From positions 50,760 to 114,759 of the forward strand of contig NZ_JAAAMU010000021.1 of the NCBI RefSeq assembly GCF_009909195.1: a stretch of 64,000 nucleotides of DNA, given 5' to 3'. Below are positions 42,627-51,323 of this stretch, one piece after another. The first letter of the stretch is position 1. The number at the start of each line of letters is the position of its first letter. The position numbers were made by a program, and so were the translations under genes. The notes under the pieces are model-generated. The model did no database searches, was not told the origin of the DNA, and saw only the letters and a list, made by a program, of their open reading frames with translations. This stretch comes from Paenibacillus sacheonensis (lineage in GTDB: Bacteria; Bacillota; Bacilli; Paenibacillales; Paenibacillaceae).

Positions 42627-43367
42627 ATGATTCAATACAAGACGCGGGAAGAGATCGAACGGATGCGAAAGGCAGGACGCATCGTCGCTGCCTGTCACCG
42701 CGAAATCGGCAAAAGGCTGAAGCCGGGCGCGACGACGCTGGAGATCGATCGTTTCGCGGAAGCCTACATGGTCAACTGCGGTGCCAAGCCCGCGCAGAAA
42801 GGCTATAAAGGTTATCCGTATGCGACCTGCGCCTCTGCCTGCGACGTCGTCTGCCACGGATTTCCGCGTGACGTGCCGCTTCGGGAAGGCGAGATCGTGA
42901 CCATCGACATGGTCGTCGAGCTTGACGGCTGGATGGCGGATTCCGCCTGGACGTACGCGGTCGGGCGGGTGGATCGCGAGATGGTTCGGTTAATGAACGC
43001 GGCGAAGACCGCGCTGTACCAAGGCATCGCGCAGGCAGCGGCGGGCAATCGGCTTGGGGATATCGGCCATGCCGTGCAGGCCGTCGCCAAGCGCGAGCAA
43101 TACGGCATCGTAGAGGCTTTCATCGGTCATGGCATCGGACGCCGGATTCACGAGGATCCCCAGGTCCATCATACGGGCAAGGCGGGTACCGGCAGGAAGT
43201 TGAGAGAGGGCATGGTCATCACGATCGAGCCGATCTTCGTGACGGGCAGGCCCCATATCTCGATTGACGCGGACGGCTGGACGGCCCGCACGCTCGACGG
43301 CTCCTGGGGCGCCCAATTCGAGCATACCGTTGCGGTGACGAGCGGCGGGCCGATTATTTTGACCTGA
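42627..43367 (+). CDS. map: Methionine aminopeptidase, type I
   Basis: The protein has 246 residues and removes the initiator Met. All metal ligands are visible: Asp in TIDMVV, Asp in MADSAWTYAVG, His in FIGHGIGRRIHEDP, Glu in ITIEPIF and Glu in AQFEHTV; VVCHGFP holds the substrate-site His. ATG 42627 follows GGAGGGATGCGC. It stands alone rather than in the ribosomal adk-map-infA context, so it may be a second copy, like B. subtilis YflG. Confidence 0.93.
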   Translation: MIQYKTREEIERMRKAGRIVAACHREIGKRLKPGATTLEIDRFAEAYMVNCGAKPAQKGYKGYPYATCASACDVVCHGFPRDVPLREGEIVTIDMVVELDGWMADSAWTYAVGRVDREMVRLMNAAKTALYQGIAQAAAGNRLGDIGHAVQAVAKREQYGIVEAFIGHGIGRRIHEDPQVHHTGKAGTGRKLREGMVITIEPIFVTGRPHISIDADGWTARTLDGSWGAQFEHTVAVTSGGPIILT

Positions 43368-43384
43368 GCACTGCGGTGCTTTTA
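43367..43384 (+). terminator. Small terminator-like hairpin after map
   Basis: AGCAC-TGCG-GTGCT followed by TTTA overlaps the map stop region, between the convergent map and gerC-type genes. Short stem. Confidence 0.4.
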
Positions 43385-44503
43385 CTTCATTTTGCCGACA
43401 TTGTTGATTCTCGTCTTGACCTTGCAGTGCACTTCGATTCGCGGATACCGTTCTCCCCAGTTCGTTTTCTTCCACGCCGGATAGCCCATATGGTTGCGCA
43501 CGTAGCTGCCGATGCCGATGCTATCTGCTCCTGCCTGCTGTAGTTTCTTCACCAGCAGCTCGGCCTGCGCGGCCATGTATGCCGATATTTTTTGCTCCAG
43601 CTTCTTCAGGTCCCGCGGCTTGCCCAGCTTGAGATCGCCGCCGATATATTCCGATACGGTCGCGTTCAAATGCATGTCAATGGCGACTTTCATTTTGTCG
43701 CCGGCACCTGTCACTTTGATGCTGCGGCTGCTGACGAGCGACGTCAGCACGACCGCCTCCGTTGATTTTTCCTTCTTCCGCAGGCGGATGCCGAGCTCGC
43801 CCTGCTTGAATCCGCCATGCAGGCAGGCGAAGATCATCGCGTCCTTCTCCGGTATGCGGCCGACGTAACGGTCGTCCTTGAACAAGGCGATGCCGTCGAT
43901 CACGATATTCTCTCCGGCTCGCCGGATCATCGGCGCGACGGGATCGATGCCGTCGTCATAATAGTCGCGCACGAATTCATACAGCGTGGCCTTCGGAATG
44001 GAATGCGAGTCGGACTCTTTCCCGAGCAGCCGCTCGATATACAAGTCCGTCCGCGGATGCTGGCTGTAGCGCTGGTTCAGCAGCTGTTCCGCATCGCCGT
44101 TCACGACCGCGATTTTCATGAGCGGCGATATGGCCGGATCGCGGGTTTGGGTATCCAAATGATCGCCGATGCCGGCCTGAACGAAGGATTTGCCGAGCAG
44201 CGTGACGCGAAGCTGGCCGCTGACCAGCTGCAGGCTCGTTTGCCTGGACATTTGAATGCGCGCCTGCTTGCTCGTAGGCGCCGACGTGCGAAGCACTTCC
44301 CGCTCCTGGTTCGATTCCGCCTCCACTCTCGGAATGGCGACGGCTATTTTCAACTCCCCGTTTGGCAGCAGATCGTAACTCGTCGTTTGGATGAGGCCGA
44401 CCTGTTCCAGGATGCGCTGATCGCCGCAGCCGCCAAGCAGGAGCGACCCGGCAAAGATCAAGAGGAGCGGCAGCCGCATGTACCGGGAAGAGAAGTTACG
44501 CAT
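43382..44503 (-). CDS. Spore germination lipoprotein, GerC/Ger(x)C family
   Basis: The protein has 373 residues. The signal peptide ends in the lipobox LLLGGC with Cys 26, so it is lipid-anchored in the inner spore membrane. The Ger(x)C body shows VVNGDAEQLLN, DGIALFKDDRYVGRI, and the C-terminal AELLVKKLQQAGADSIGIGSYV. It is the third gene of a gerA-gerB-gerC set; its start overlaps the gerB stop by eight bases. It forms part of a nutrient receptor. Confidence 0.93.
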   Translation of the reverse strand: MRNFSSRYMRLPLLLIFAGSLLLGGCGDQRILEQVGLIQTTSYDLLPNGELKIAVAIPRVEAESNQEREVLRTSAPTSKQARIQMSRQTSLQLVSGQLRVTLLGKSFVQAGIGDHLDTQTRDPAISPLMKIAVVNGDAEQLLNQRYSQHPRTDLYIERLLGKESDSHSIPKATLYEFVRDYYDDGIDPVAPMIRRAGENIVIDGIALFKDDRYVGRIPEKDAMIFACLHGGFKQGELGIRLRKKEKSTEAVVLTSLVSSRSIKVTGAGDKMKVAIDMHLNATVSEYIGGDLKLGKPRDLKKLEQKISAYMAAQAELLVKKLQQAGADSIGIGSYVRNHMGYPAWKKTNWGERYPRIEVHCKVKTRINNVGKMK

Positions 44504-45590
44504 GGGCTGTCTTTCCCTTCTCTTTGCGGATCATCAGCAGCGCGAGCAGAAACAAGGGCAGACCGAACGAAATGCAGATTTCGGCGATGCCGAGCCATGT
44601 CAGCCATACATTGACATCCGCCAGCGTGTCCGGTATCAGTCCGACGAAGAACGTGCCGGCGACGAGCGCGAGTCCCCGGTACTCGGGCTTGACCCGCGTA
44701 AATAACCGGCCGCTTGCTTCGCTCGCGGACCAATAATACATGGACATGGTCGATAGCATCGTGAAAAGCAGCAGGCCGTACAGCATGTTTTCGATGCGTT
44801 CGATGAACGGGAACTTGACAAAGGCAAACATGTCGATCAGCGGAAACTGCATATGCTGCAGCTCGCCGAATCCGAAGAACCCGAAGACCAGGAGGCAGAT
44901 ATACATGTAGCTGGCGAATACGAGCAGATTCGCCCAAATGGCCATTTTCATCAGCTTGGCAGAGCGCTCGACGTAACCGAACAGAAGCATGACAAGCTCG
45001 AAGCCCAGAAAGGCCGTGTAGATGCCCGTCATGCCCATCGGACTGAAGTCTCCTTCGTGAAAGAAGAAAGGTGTCATCCGTTTCCAGCTGAATTCATGAA
45101 AGAGCAAGCACGAGAACGGATACATCCATACCGTCAGATAGAAAAACACCGTGCTCGCTTTGGACATCGTATAGACGCCCTTGACGCACAGGAGCATGGC
45201 GAGCAAATCGATGACGAGCTTGAACCAGACCGGATTGGTCGTCGGAAAGGCGATCATTTGAAAGATAAATACATATTCGATCGCCACGAGGCAGGCGAGC
45301 ATGCTCCAAACCGCCGTCAGCGCAAGGTACAGCGGGGCAAGCAGCGCCTTGGGCAGCCGCTGCTCCATGATCTCGAAGATGGACTTTCCTTGTCCCATGC
45401 GATAAATAAGGCCGATGAGCAGCAAATTCACCGTTACGGCGATGCAATAGGCAGGCAGCGCCAGCCAGCCGTTCAGCCCGAACGTTTGCGCCAGCATCTG
45501 GCCGAGCGAAATAATGACAACGCCTGTCTGCGTCATGTAGATCAGGATCAACACGTGGAAGGAAGAAAGTTTTTCTTTGACCGTGGGCAA
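44496..45590 (-). CDS. Spore germination permease, GerB family (GRKAB)
   Basis: The protein has 364 residues with ten hydrophobic helices of the APC-like fold (MTQTGVVIISLGQMLAQTFG, MGQGKSIFEIMEQRLPK). It is the presumed nutrient-binding transporter-like subunit of the receptor. It follows the GerA gene by 13 bases and overlaps the GerC gene by eight. The nutrient sensed cannot be deduced. Confidence 0.93.
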   Translation of the reverse strand: MPTVKEKLSSFHVLILIYMTQTGVVIISLGQMLAQTFGLNGWLALPAYCIAVTVNLLLIGLIYRMGQGKSIFEIMEQRLPKALLAPLYLALTAVWSMLACLVAIEYVFIFQMIAFPTTNPVWFKLVIDLLAMLLCVKGVYTMSKASTVFFYLTVWMYPFSCLLFHEFSWKRMTPFFFHEGDFSPMGMTGIYTAFLGFELVMLLFGYVERSAKLMKMAIWANLLVFASYMYICLLVFGFFGFGELQHMQFPLIDMFAFVKFPFIERIENMLYGLLLFTMLSTMSMYYWSASEASGRLFTRVKPEYRGLALVAGTFFVGLIPDTLADVNVWLTWLGIAEICISFGLPLFLLALLMIRKEKGKTAHA

Positions 45591-45603
45591 TGCCGCTCGC
45601 CTC

Positions 45604-47013
45604 CTATTCTTTCGGTTTCATGCGGACCGGGTTCGGGCTCTTGGCCTGCGACGGGCGTTTGCCCAGCAGCTTGAACGGAGCGCGAATGAAAATATCCATC
45701 CAATCGCCGGGTTTATGGGGAGCCACCGGCGTCAAATAGGAAGAGCCGAGACTGGTTAGATGGCTGAGATGGATAACCAGGAAGGCGATGCCGACCGTAA
45801 TGCCGAGATTGCCCCAGATGCCCGCCAAAACAATAAGGCCGAAGCGGATCAGGCGGATGGAGGCGCTCATGATGAAGCTTGGCATGACGAAGGAAGCGAT
45901 CGCCGAGGAGGCAACCACGATGATGAGAATATTGCTCGTAAAGCCGGCTTGCACGGCCGCTTGGCCGATGACGATGCCGCCGACGATGCCGATGGTCTGT
46001 CCGATCTTCGTGGGCAGGCGGGCGCCGGCTTCGCGCAGCAGCTCGATGACCGTCTCCATGAGCAGCGCCTCGTACACGGGCGGGAACGGAACCCGGCTTC
46101 TCGATTCCGACAGCGTCAGCAGCAGTTTTTGCGGAATCATCTCGTAGTGGAAGGTAGTGACGGAAACATAGATGCCCGTAAACAGAATGGTGATGATAAA
46201 CGCGATGAAACGCAGGATCCTGGTCGCCGTTCCGAGCGACCAGCGCTGGTAATAGTCGTCGGAAGAAATGAAGAATTCGAACAGCGAAGTCGGCGCGCTG
46301 AAGGCGAATGGACTTCCGTCCATGACGCCGACCACCCGCCCGCCGGCAAGCTTGGAGGCAATGGCATCCGGTCGCTCCGTCGTGTAGAACTGCGGGAAAA
46401 TGGAAGCCGGCTTATCGTCTACCAATTGGACAAGCATGTTCGTATCGTGTACGGCATCGATTTCAATCTCCCGAATCCGGCGAATCAGCTCTTGGACGTA
46501 GTCCATATTGACGATGTCCGCGACATAGAGCACGTAAACGTCCGTTTTGGAAACTTCGCCGACCTGCAGCCTGATACACTTGAGGTGGGAGCTTCTTATT
46601 CTCCGGCGGATGAGGGAGAGCGTCGAATTCGCCGGCTCGGAGAACGCCTCGTGCGGACCTGTAATCGTCGTTTCCGTCTCCGATTGGCTGATGGCTCTGC
46701 CCTTCGGGTCGTACATATCGATGATATAGGCTTGGCCGCCATGGAACAGCGCCGCGCTGCCGGATAGGATCGCGACGACGATCTCCTTGTTCTCGCTCTT
46801 TATCGTGAAGGTCAGCCGCGCCAGCGCGGACGCCATTTCGTTCTCGGTGACGGACAGAAGCGGTGACAGCACTTCGCGGGAGAGCTTGCCGGCATCGATC
46901 ATATGGTCGAAATAGAGCAGATCGACGTTCAGCTCGGGATAAGCAATATGCTTGAAATCCGCGCAGTCGTCGAATTGTTGAAGGATATGGGTCAGTTGCT
47001 GCCCTTGTTCCAT
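45604..47013 (-). CDS. Spore germination protein, GerA family
   Basis: The protein has 469 residues. The soluble N-terminal half (SGSAALFHGGQAYIIDMYDPKGRAISQSETETTITGPHEAF) and four to five C-terminal membrane helices, including VPFPPVYEALLMETVIELLREAG, are characteristic of GerAA/GerKA. The N-terminal extension before the first domain is short. ATG 47013 after AGGGTG is preferred to GTG 47019. CATACTA at 47045-47039, a perfect sigma-G-type -10, lies upstream, but I see no matching -35. Confidence 0.93.
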   Translation of the reverse strand: MEQGQQLTHILQQFDDCADFKHIAYPELNVDLLYFDHMIDAGKLSREVLSPLLSVTENEMASALARLTFTIKSENKEIVVAILSGSAALFHGGQAYIIDMYDPKGRAISQSETETTITGPHEAFSEPANSTLSLIRRRIRSSHLKCIRLQVGEVSKTDVYVLYVADIVNMDYVQELIRRIREIEIDAVHDTNMLVQLVDDKPASIFPQFYTTERPDAIASKLAGGRVVGVMDGSPFAFSAPTSLFEFFISSDDYYQRWSLGTATRILRFIAFIITILFTGIYVSVTTFHYEMIPQKLLLTLSESRSRVPFPPVYEALLMETVIELLREAGARLPTKIGQTIGIVGGIVIGQAAVQAGFTSNILIIVVASSAIASFVMPSFIMSASIRLIRFGLIVLAGIWGNLGITVGIAFLVIHLSHLTSLGSSYLTPVAPHKPGDWMDIFIRAPFKLLGKRPSQAKSPNPVRMKPKE

Positions 47014-47102
47014 AAGCACACCCTATGTCTTCGGAAGTTAGTATGCTTCCATCCTTTCCCAAGGCGCGTGATTTATACGGAATTCCAGTTATTTGCCGAT
47101 AG

Positions 47103-47127
47103 CAAAGAGCCGCGCGGAGGGCGCGGC
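47103..47127 (-). terminator. Terminator after the AraC-type gene at 47144
   Basis: On the minus strand GCCGCGC-CCTCC-GCGCGGC is followed by TCTTTG. Confidence 0.7.
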
Positions 47128-47143
47128 GGCGTTCGATTCTTGG

Positions 47144-48106
47144 TCAAGGAGCGGAGCGGCGGGATAGCGCGGCGGAGGTTCGGTACTGGCGGGGAGTGAC
47201 GCCGGTCTTCTTCTTGAACAGGCGGTTGAAGAACTTCGCGTTCAAGTAGCCGGACCGTGCGGCGATATCGCTGATGCGGTCCGCGGTCCCGAGCAGCAGC
47301 CGGCAGCTGAGATCGATGCGGGCGCTCTGCACGTAGTCCAGGAAGGTGACGCCGGCCGCTTTCTTGAAGCTGCGCTGGAACTGGCGCTCGCCGATGCCGA
47401 GCTTCGCCGCCATGTCCGCTGCCCGCAGCTCCTCGGCGCAGTTGGTGTCGATATAAGCCAGCAGCTCTTGCATGGAGGAAGCGGCAAACCCGTCGGCGTC
47501 CGCTTCGATCGGCTGCTCGACCTCCTCGCTGCAGCGGCGGTAGAGCAGGACGAGCAGTTCCGCGGTCAAGGCGCACAGCGCTGCGATGAATCCCGGCCGT
47601 CGCGAGGAGAATTCGCCGTGAAGCCGGTGGAAGAGGCGCTGGGCTTCCTCGCCGCGGTCGTGAATTCGGAACCACGCTTTGCCCGTGCGCCGTTCCTGGA
47701 AGAAGGCGGCGAGCTCGGGCTCGGCTTGAACGGCCAGCAGAAGCTTGTCCAGCTGCTCGGCCGTAATGATGCAGTTGTACAGGGCGAGCGGCTGTCCTTT
47801 GGCCGACGGGCGGAAGACATGGGAGATGCCGATCGGAATGAAGAACAGATCGCCGCGCGCGACGGCCATCTGGTCCGTGTCGAGATAATGATAGCCGGAG
47901 CCTTCGGCAACGAGGCAAATTTCAATGAAATCATGCGCGTGCATGCGCAGCTCGAACGATTCGCGGGCGCGATTGACGAAGACCGGCACCGGATTATCGA
48001 TCAGCGAGGCGTAAGGCAGCAGCCGTTCTCCCCGGAAGGAAGGCTCGGGATTCAGGGCGTTGGACGGCGTCGCCGAATCCATCGGCTCGTTCGTTGATTC
48101 TCTCAT
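47144..48106 (-). CDS. AraC-family transcriptional regulator with cupin-like sensor
   Basis: The protein has 320 residues. The N-terminal cupin-like domain (MHAHDFIEICLVAEGSGYHY, RGDLFFIPIGISHVFRP) probably binds a sugar-like ligand. The C-terminal ~100 residues are two helix-turn-helix motifs (AADMAAKLGIGERQFQRSFKKAAG, ISDIAARSGYLNAKFFNRLFKKKTGVTPRQYR). ATG 48106 follows AGGAGA. It is divergent from the SRAP gene across a region with an ATTATG dyad. Target unknown. Confidence 0.9.
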   Translation of the reverse strand: MRESTNEPMDSATPSNALNPEPSFRGERLLPYASLIDNPVPVFVNRARESFELRMHAHDFIEICLVAEGSGYHYLDTDQMAVARGDLFFIPIGISHVFRPSAKGQPLALYNCIITAEQLDKLLLAVQAEPELAAFFQERRTGKAWFRIHDRGEEAQRLFHRLHGEFSSRRPGFIAALCALTAELLVLLYRRCSEEVEQPIEADADGFAASSMQELLAYIDTNCAEELRAADMAAKLGIGERQFQRSFKKAAGVTFLDYVQSARIDLSCRLLLGTADRISDIAARSGYLNAKFFNRLFKKKTGVTPRQYRTSAALSRRSAP

Positions 48107-48164
48107 GCGGCCAGATCTCCTCTCTTTGTAGGTTATTATAGCGAATTCGGCTGACGGGCACATG

Positions 48165-48187
48165 ATTATGGCCGAAGTGGTCATAAT
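48165..48187. promoter_or_regulatory. Inverted repeat between divergent AraC-type and SRAP genes
   Basis: ATTATGGCC and GGTCATAAT form a 9-bp dyad with one mismatch around five bases. It ends 28 bases before the SRAP start codon and may be an operator. Confidence 0.4.
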
Positions 48188-48214
48188 AACCAAAACAAGA
48201 GGAGGTTTTTACCA

Positions 48215-48859
48215 ATGTGCCAAGCGATTTCTATTACGGCCGCTTCATCCGAGCTGACGGAACGTTTCGAGCTCGACAATGTCCTGTTCCATACGTCGGG
48301 CCGGTACGAGATTCAACCGACGGAATCGATTTCCGCCATCATTCACCGCAAGGACGAGCGCGTTCTGGACGAATTCCGCTGGGGAATGGTGCCCTATTGG
48401 GCCAAGGATTCCGTGCAAATGGACAGCATGAAGCTGTTCGAGAAGCCGATCTACGAGCGGATCGCGAACAAACAGCGCTGCATCATCCCTTGCAATGGCT
48501 TCTATGTCTCGCGCACCGAAGGCAAAGAAGAGAAGAAGTTCAAAATCACCATGCGGAGCGGCACGTTCGCCGTGGCCGGTCTCTACGACGTGTTCCGCGC
48601 CGCTTCCGGCGAGGAAATGCGCACCTGCACGATGCTTATGACCAAGGCGAACGGCCTGATCGCGCAGTACCAGCCCCAGATGCCGGCCATCCTGGAGCAG
48701 GAGGACATCTCCGATTGGCTGACGCGCGGGGCCCGTACGCCGTTCGAACTGAAGAACATGCTGCGCATGATGGAATCGGTTCGCATGATCGCCATTCCGG
48801 TGACGCCCTCCGGCGAAGCGGACGTGGAGTTCGAATCGCCTCGGACGGAGTACGTCTAG
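48215..48859 (+). CDS. SRAP (SOS response-associated peptidase) family protein, divergent active site
   Basis: The protein has 214 residues. Cys 2 directly after the initiator Met is the residue that forms the thiazolidine link to abasic sites in YedK/HMCES. The core CIIPCNGFY retains Asn. But the usual HxRMP segment reads QPQMP, so the conserved His is replaced, and the Glu-bearing AGLWE segment reads AGLYD. DNA-protein crosslinking may remain while its reversal is impaired; that is inference. The start follows AGAGGAGG. Confidence 0.85.
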   Translation: MCQAISITAASSELTERFELDNVLFHTSGRYEIQPTESISAIIHRKDERVLDEFRWGMVPYWAKDSVQMDSMKLFEKPIYERIANKQRCIIPCNGFYVSRTEGKEEKKFKITMRSGTFAVAGLYDVFRAASGEEMRTCTMLMTKANGLIAQYQPQMPAILEQEDISDWLTRGARTPFELKNMLRMMESVRMIAIPVTPSGEADVEFESPRTEYV

Positions 48860-48933
48860 GGAGTCTGTCAGACTAACCATAATCGCTCCCGACTGGAAGG
48901 GTCACGCTTATCGTCTCGTCGAGTAGACCGCCA

Positions 48934-48970
48934 AAAGCCTCTAAGCCGCTCTGCGGGTTGGAGGCTTTTT
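48934..48970 (+). terminator. Terminator after the SRAP gene
   Basis: AAGCCTC and GAGGCTT form the stem, preceded by AA and followed by TTT; the inner GCCGC/GCGGG adds pairing. Confidence 0.7.
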
Positions 48971-48997
48971 CGTGCGCATGGATTTTCTTGCAGGAGC

Positions 48998-49145
48998 CGA
49001 GCGCGGGCCGAAATTGTGCCGTACTGCAGCTTTTGGGGTTCGATGCGTCGCCTCCGGGCCGAAATTGTGCTGTATGGCAGCTTTTGAGGCTGGATGCGCT
49101 GCCTCCGGGCCGTAATTGTGCAGCATTGCAGCTTTTGAAGGCGGA
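48998..49145. repeat. Tandem array C: three 51-bp units
   Basis: GCAGCTTTT starts at 49026, 49077 and 49128, and the GGCCGAAATTGTGC segment at 51-base steps as well. Like array A, each unit contains AAAAGCTGC/GCAGCTTTT text with a 51-base period, and the two arrays are probably related. Some frames stay open because 51 is a multiple of three; I do not treat these as genes. Confidence 0.85.
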
Positions 49146-49165
49146 GAAGTACGCCGCGAAAACGT

Positions 49166-49954
49166 TTATTCCCGATCCGACCGTTCGGCAATCAGATCGG
49201 AGGGCAGCTGCTCGATGATTCGCTTGAAAGTTCGGTTGAAAAACGACGGGTCGCTGTAGCCGAGATGCTCCGAGATGTCCCGCGCGGTGAGCTGCGAGTG
49301 GCGCAGCATGTAGACGGCGGTCTTCATCCGCCGGCGGTGCACGTATTCGCTGATCGTCATGCCCGTCACGCTGCGAAACAGGGAAGCGGCATAGTTGGGG
49401 CTGACGCCGATGCAGCCGCCGAGCTCGTTTTTGGTGATTTTGCCGCGGTAATGGTCCTCGATGTAGCGCTTCATGACTTCGATGTGGTGAATGGAAGACG
49501 GCGCCTTCTCGCCTTCGTCGTATTCTCTGCTGATGGTCACGATCAGCTCCGTCAGCAGAGCGCCGCACATGACGGAGAAATAACGGTCGCGAGCCGTCCA
49601 TTGCTCGACGATGTAGAGCAGCTTCTCCAGCAGCAGCTCCGGCATATGCGTGACCCAGCGAAGTGGCGCTCGCCGGGCGAGGAGCGGAAGCAGCCTGGCC
49701 GCCGCGGAATCCGCGGGACTGAAACGCACGACGACGCTCTCGCGTATGCTGCCGGCATCCCGCATTTCGGCGGCGGGCACGCCTGCGGGAATGAGCAGCA
49801 GGTCGTTCTTGTGCAGCTGCGACGCCTGCCCGGCGAGGCGGTAGGTCGTCTGGCCGAAGCGGATCCAGACGAGCGTGAAGCTGTCGCTCCCGAGCGGCGA
49901 TTGTTCGTTCTTCAGGATGCCGCGCTCCTGGCGGATGTCGAAGATGTCGAACAT
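49166..49954 (-). CDS. AraC-family transcriptional regulator
   Basis: The protein has 262 residues. The N-terminal ~110 residues are a small cupin-like sensor (HKNDLLLIPAGVPAAEM). The HTH domains are ELGGCIGVSPNYAASLFRSVTGMT and ARDISEHLGYSDPSFFNRTFKRI. It is divergent from the short pyruvate kinase gene; two palindromes lie between them. Array C follows its stop. Target unknown. Confidence 0.9.
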   Translation of the reverse strand: MFDIFDIRQERGILKNEQSPLGSDSFTLVWIRFGQTTYRLAGQASQLHKNDLLLIPAGVPAAEMRDAGSIRESVVVRFSPADSAAARLLPLLARRAPLRWVTHMPELLLEKLLYIVEQWTARDRYFSVMCGALLTELIVTISREYDEGEKAPSSIHHIEVMKRYIEDHYRGKITKNELGGCIGVSPNYAASLFRSVTGMTISEYVHRRRMKTAVYMLRHSQLTARDISEHLGYSDPSFFNRTFKRIIEQLPSDLIAERSDRE

Positions 49955-49981
49955 GGACCATCGCCTCCTATCTCGTTCATC

Positions 49982-50013
49982 GTACTATGATACAATCACT
50001 GTACTATAGTACA
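49982..50013. promoter_or_regulatory. Two palindromes between the AraC-type and pyruvate kinase genes
   Basis: TGTACTATAGTACA (50000-50013) is a perfect 14-bp palindrome. GTACTATGATAC (49982-49993) is a near copy. The GTACTAT words start 19 bases apart, about two helical turns, suiting a dimeric or paired regulator. Confidence 0.5.
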
Positions 50014-50081
50014 TCGCACTGGCGCAATTGTTCATTTACAATGAAAGAAGCGATGAAAATAGGAACCTAGGAGTGAACGTT

Positions 50082-51131
50082 ATGAAAAAGACAGCGATCG
50101 TTTGTACGATGGGACCTGCTTGCATGTCGCCCGACATGTTGGAAAATATGCTGCTTGCCGGCATGAATATAGCAAGACTGAACTTGGCGCACGGAGAACT
50201 GCAAGATCATAAGGAACGCATCGAGCTCGTTCGCGCGGCGGCGAAGAAGCTGGACCTGCCCGTCTCCATCATGCTGGATATCAAAGGACCGGAAATCCGC
50301 ACGGGATTGCTCGAGGAGCCTTCGTATATGCTGAAGGCCGGCGAGTTCCTGACGCTGACGACGGAGCAGCTCATGGGCACGGAGAAACGCATCTCGGTCT
50401 CGTACGATCTCGGCCGCGACGTCTCCATCGGCTCGCGCATCATGATCGATGACGGTTTGATCGAACTGCAGGTCGTCCGCATCGAAGGATCCGACGTCGT
50501 ATGCGTCATCCAAAACGGCGGTATCATCAAATCCCGCAAAGGTGTTAACCTGCCGGGTATCCGCACGAGCCTGCCGGGCGTGACGGAGAAGGATAAGCTG
50601 CATATCGCTTTCGGCATCGAGAACAACGTCGAGATTATCGCGATGTCGTTCGTTCGCCGCGCCGAAGACGTGCTCGAAGTCAAAGCGATGCTGGCCGACA
50701 AGGGCGCCAGCCATATCGAAGTGATGTCGAAGATCGAGAACCAAGAAGGCATGGACGAGCTGCAAGCGATCGTGGAAGCATCGGACGGCATCATGGTTGC
50801 CCGGGGCGATCTCGGCGTCGAGATTCCGATCGAGGACGTGCCGCTGGCGCAGAAGCAAATGATCAGCGCATGCAACCGTGCGGGCAAATTCGTCGTCACG
50901 GCGACGCAAATGCTCGAATCCATGCAAAGCAATCCGCGTCCGACGCGCGCCGAAGCATGCGACGTCGCGAATGCGGTATGGGACGGCTCCGACGCCGTCA
51001 TGCTTTCGGGCGAGACGGCTGCCGGCAAATATCCGCTCGAAGCCGTGCGCACGATGGCGGCGCTCGCGATTCGAGCGGAGCAGGCGATGGGCGAAGGCGC
51101 AGTCGCAAAGAAAGATTTGATCGGAGCGTAG
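50082..51131 (+). CDS. Short pyruvate kinase paralogue lacking the C-terminal domain
   Basis: The protein has 349 residues against 470-590 for usual pyruvate kinases. The catalytic A and B domains are complete: [51 protein letters not shown] and [10 protein letters not shown] with the metal and phosphoenolpyruvate residues. After [11 protein letters not shown] it stops, so the allosteric C domain is absent. The usual NFSHG reads NLAHG. It may be an unregulated isozyme or have another substrate. ATG 50082 follows TAGGAGTG. Confidence 0.85.
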   Translation: MKKTAIVCTMGPACMSPDMLENMLLAGMNIARLNLAHGELQDHKERIELVRAAAKKLDLPVSIMLDIKGPEIRTGLLEEPSYMLKAGEFLTLTTEQLMGTEKRISVSYDLGRDVSIGSRIMIDDGLIELQVVRIEGSDVVCVIQNGGIIKSRKGVNLPGIRTSLPGVTEKDKLHIAFGIENNVEIIAMSFVRRAEDVLEVKAMLADKGASHIEVMSKIENQEGMDELQAIVEASDGIMVARGDLGVEIPIEDVPLAQKQMISACNRAGKFVVTATQMLESMQSNPRPTRAEACDVANAVWDGSDAVMLSGETAAGKYPLEAVRTMAALAIRAEQAMGEGAVAKKDLIGA

Positions 51132-51167
51132 CCTTCGTTTAAAGTGAATAGATAAGGTGAAACGGTT

Positions 51168-51195
51168 GACGTCGCCCTTGTGGCGGCGTCTTTCG
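51168..51195 (+). terminator. Terminator after the pyruvate kinase paralogue
   Basis: GACGTCGCC and GGCGGCGTC pair (one G-T) around CTTGT, followed by TTTCGTTT. Confidence 0.7.
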
Positions 51196-51217
51196 TTTCA
51201 TTCCGGAGAAATTCAGC

Positions 51218-51322
51218 ATGCGGGACGAAGCGAGCGAGATGAAGCTCGACCTGTGCTTGAATATGGACAAAACGCGGCGGCGTGAGGCGTTTTGCGATTT
51301 ACTAACGTTAGGCGGGAGCTAG
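51218..51322 (+). CDS. Possible 34-residue leader peptide of the ABC-F gene
   Basis: A short frame starts at ATG 51218 behind GGAG and stops one base before the ABC-F start. It reads MRDEASEMKLDLCLNMDKT and ends LTLGGS. An 8-bp stem (CAAAACGC/GCGTTTTG, 51268-51294) lies inside it. Leader peptides of this kind control some antibiotic-protecting ABC-F genes by ribosome stalling. Not supported beyond position and hairpin. Confidence 0.3.
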   Translation: MRDEASEMKLDLCLNMDKTRRREAFCDLLTLGGS

Positions 51323-51323
51323 G

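Noticed and set aside
47039..47045. Sigma-G promoter of the ger operon
   Set aside because: CATACTA is a perfect -10, but no matching -35 lies 17-18 bases upstream, so it is not listed as a promoter.
48873..49961. 362-codon minus frame covering array C and the AraC gene
   Set aside because: Different frame from the true AraC protein; kept open by the 51-base period and high GC.
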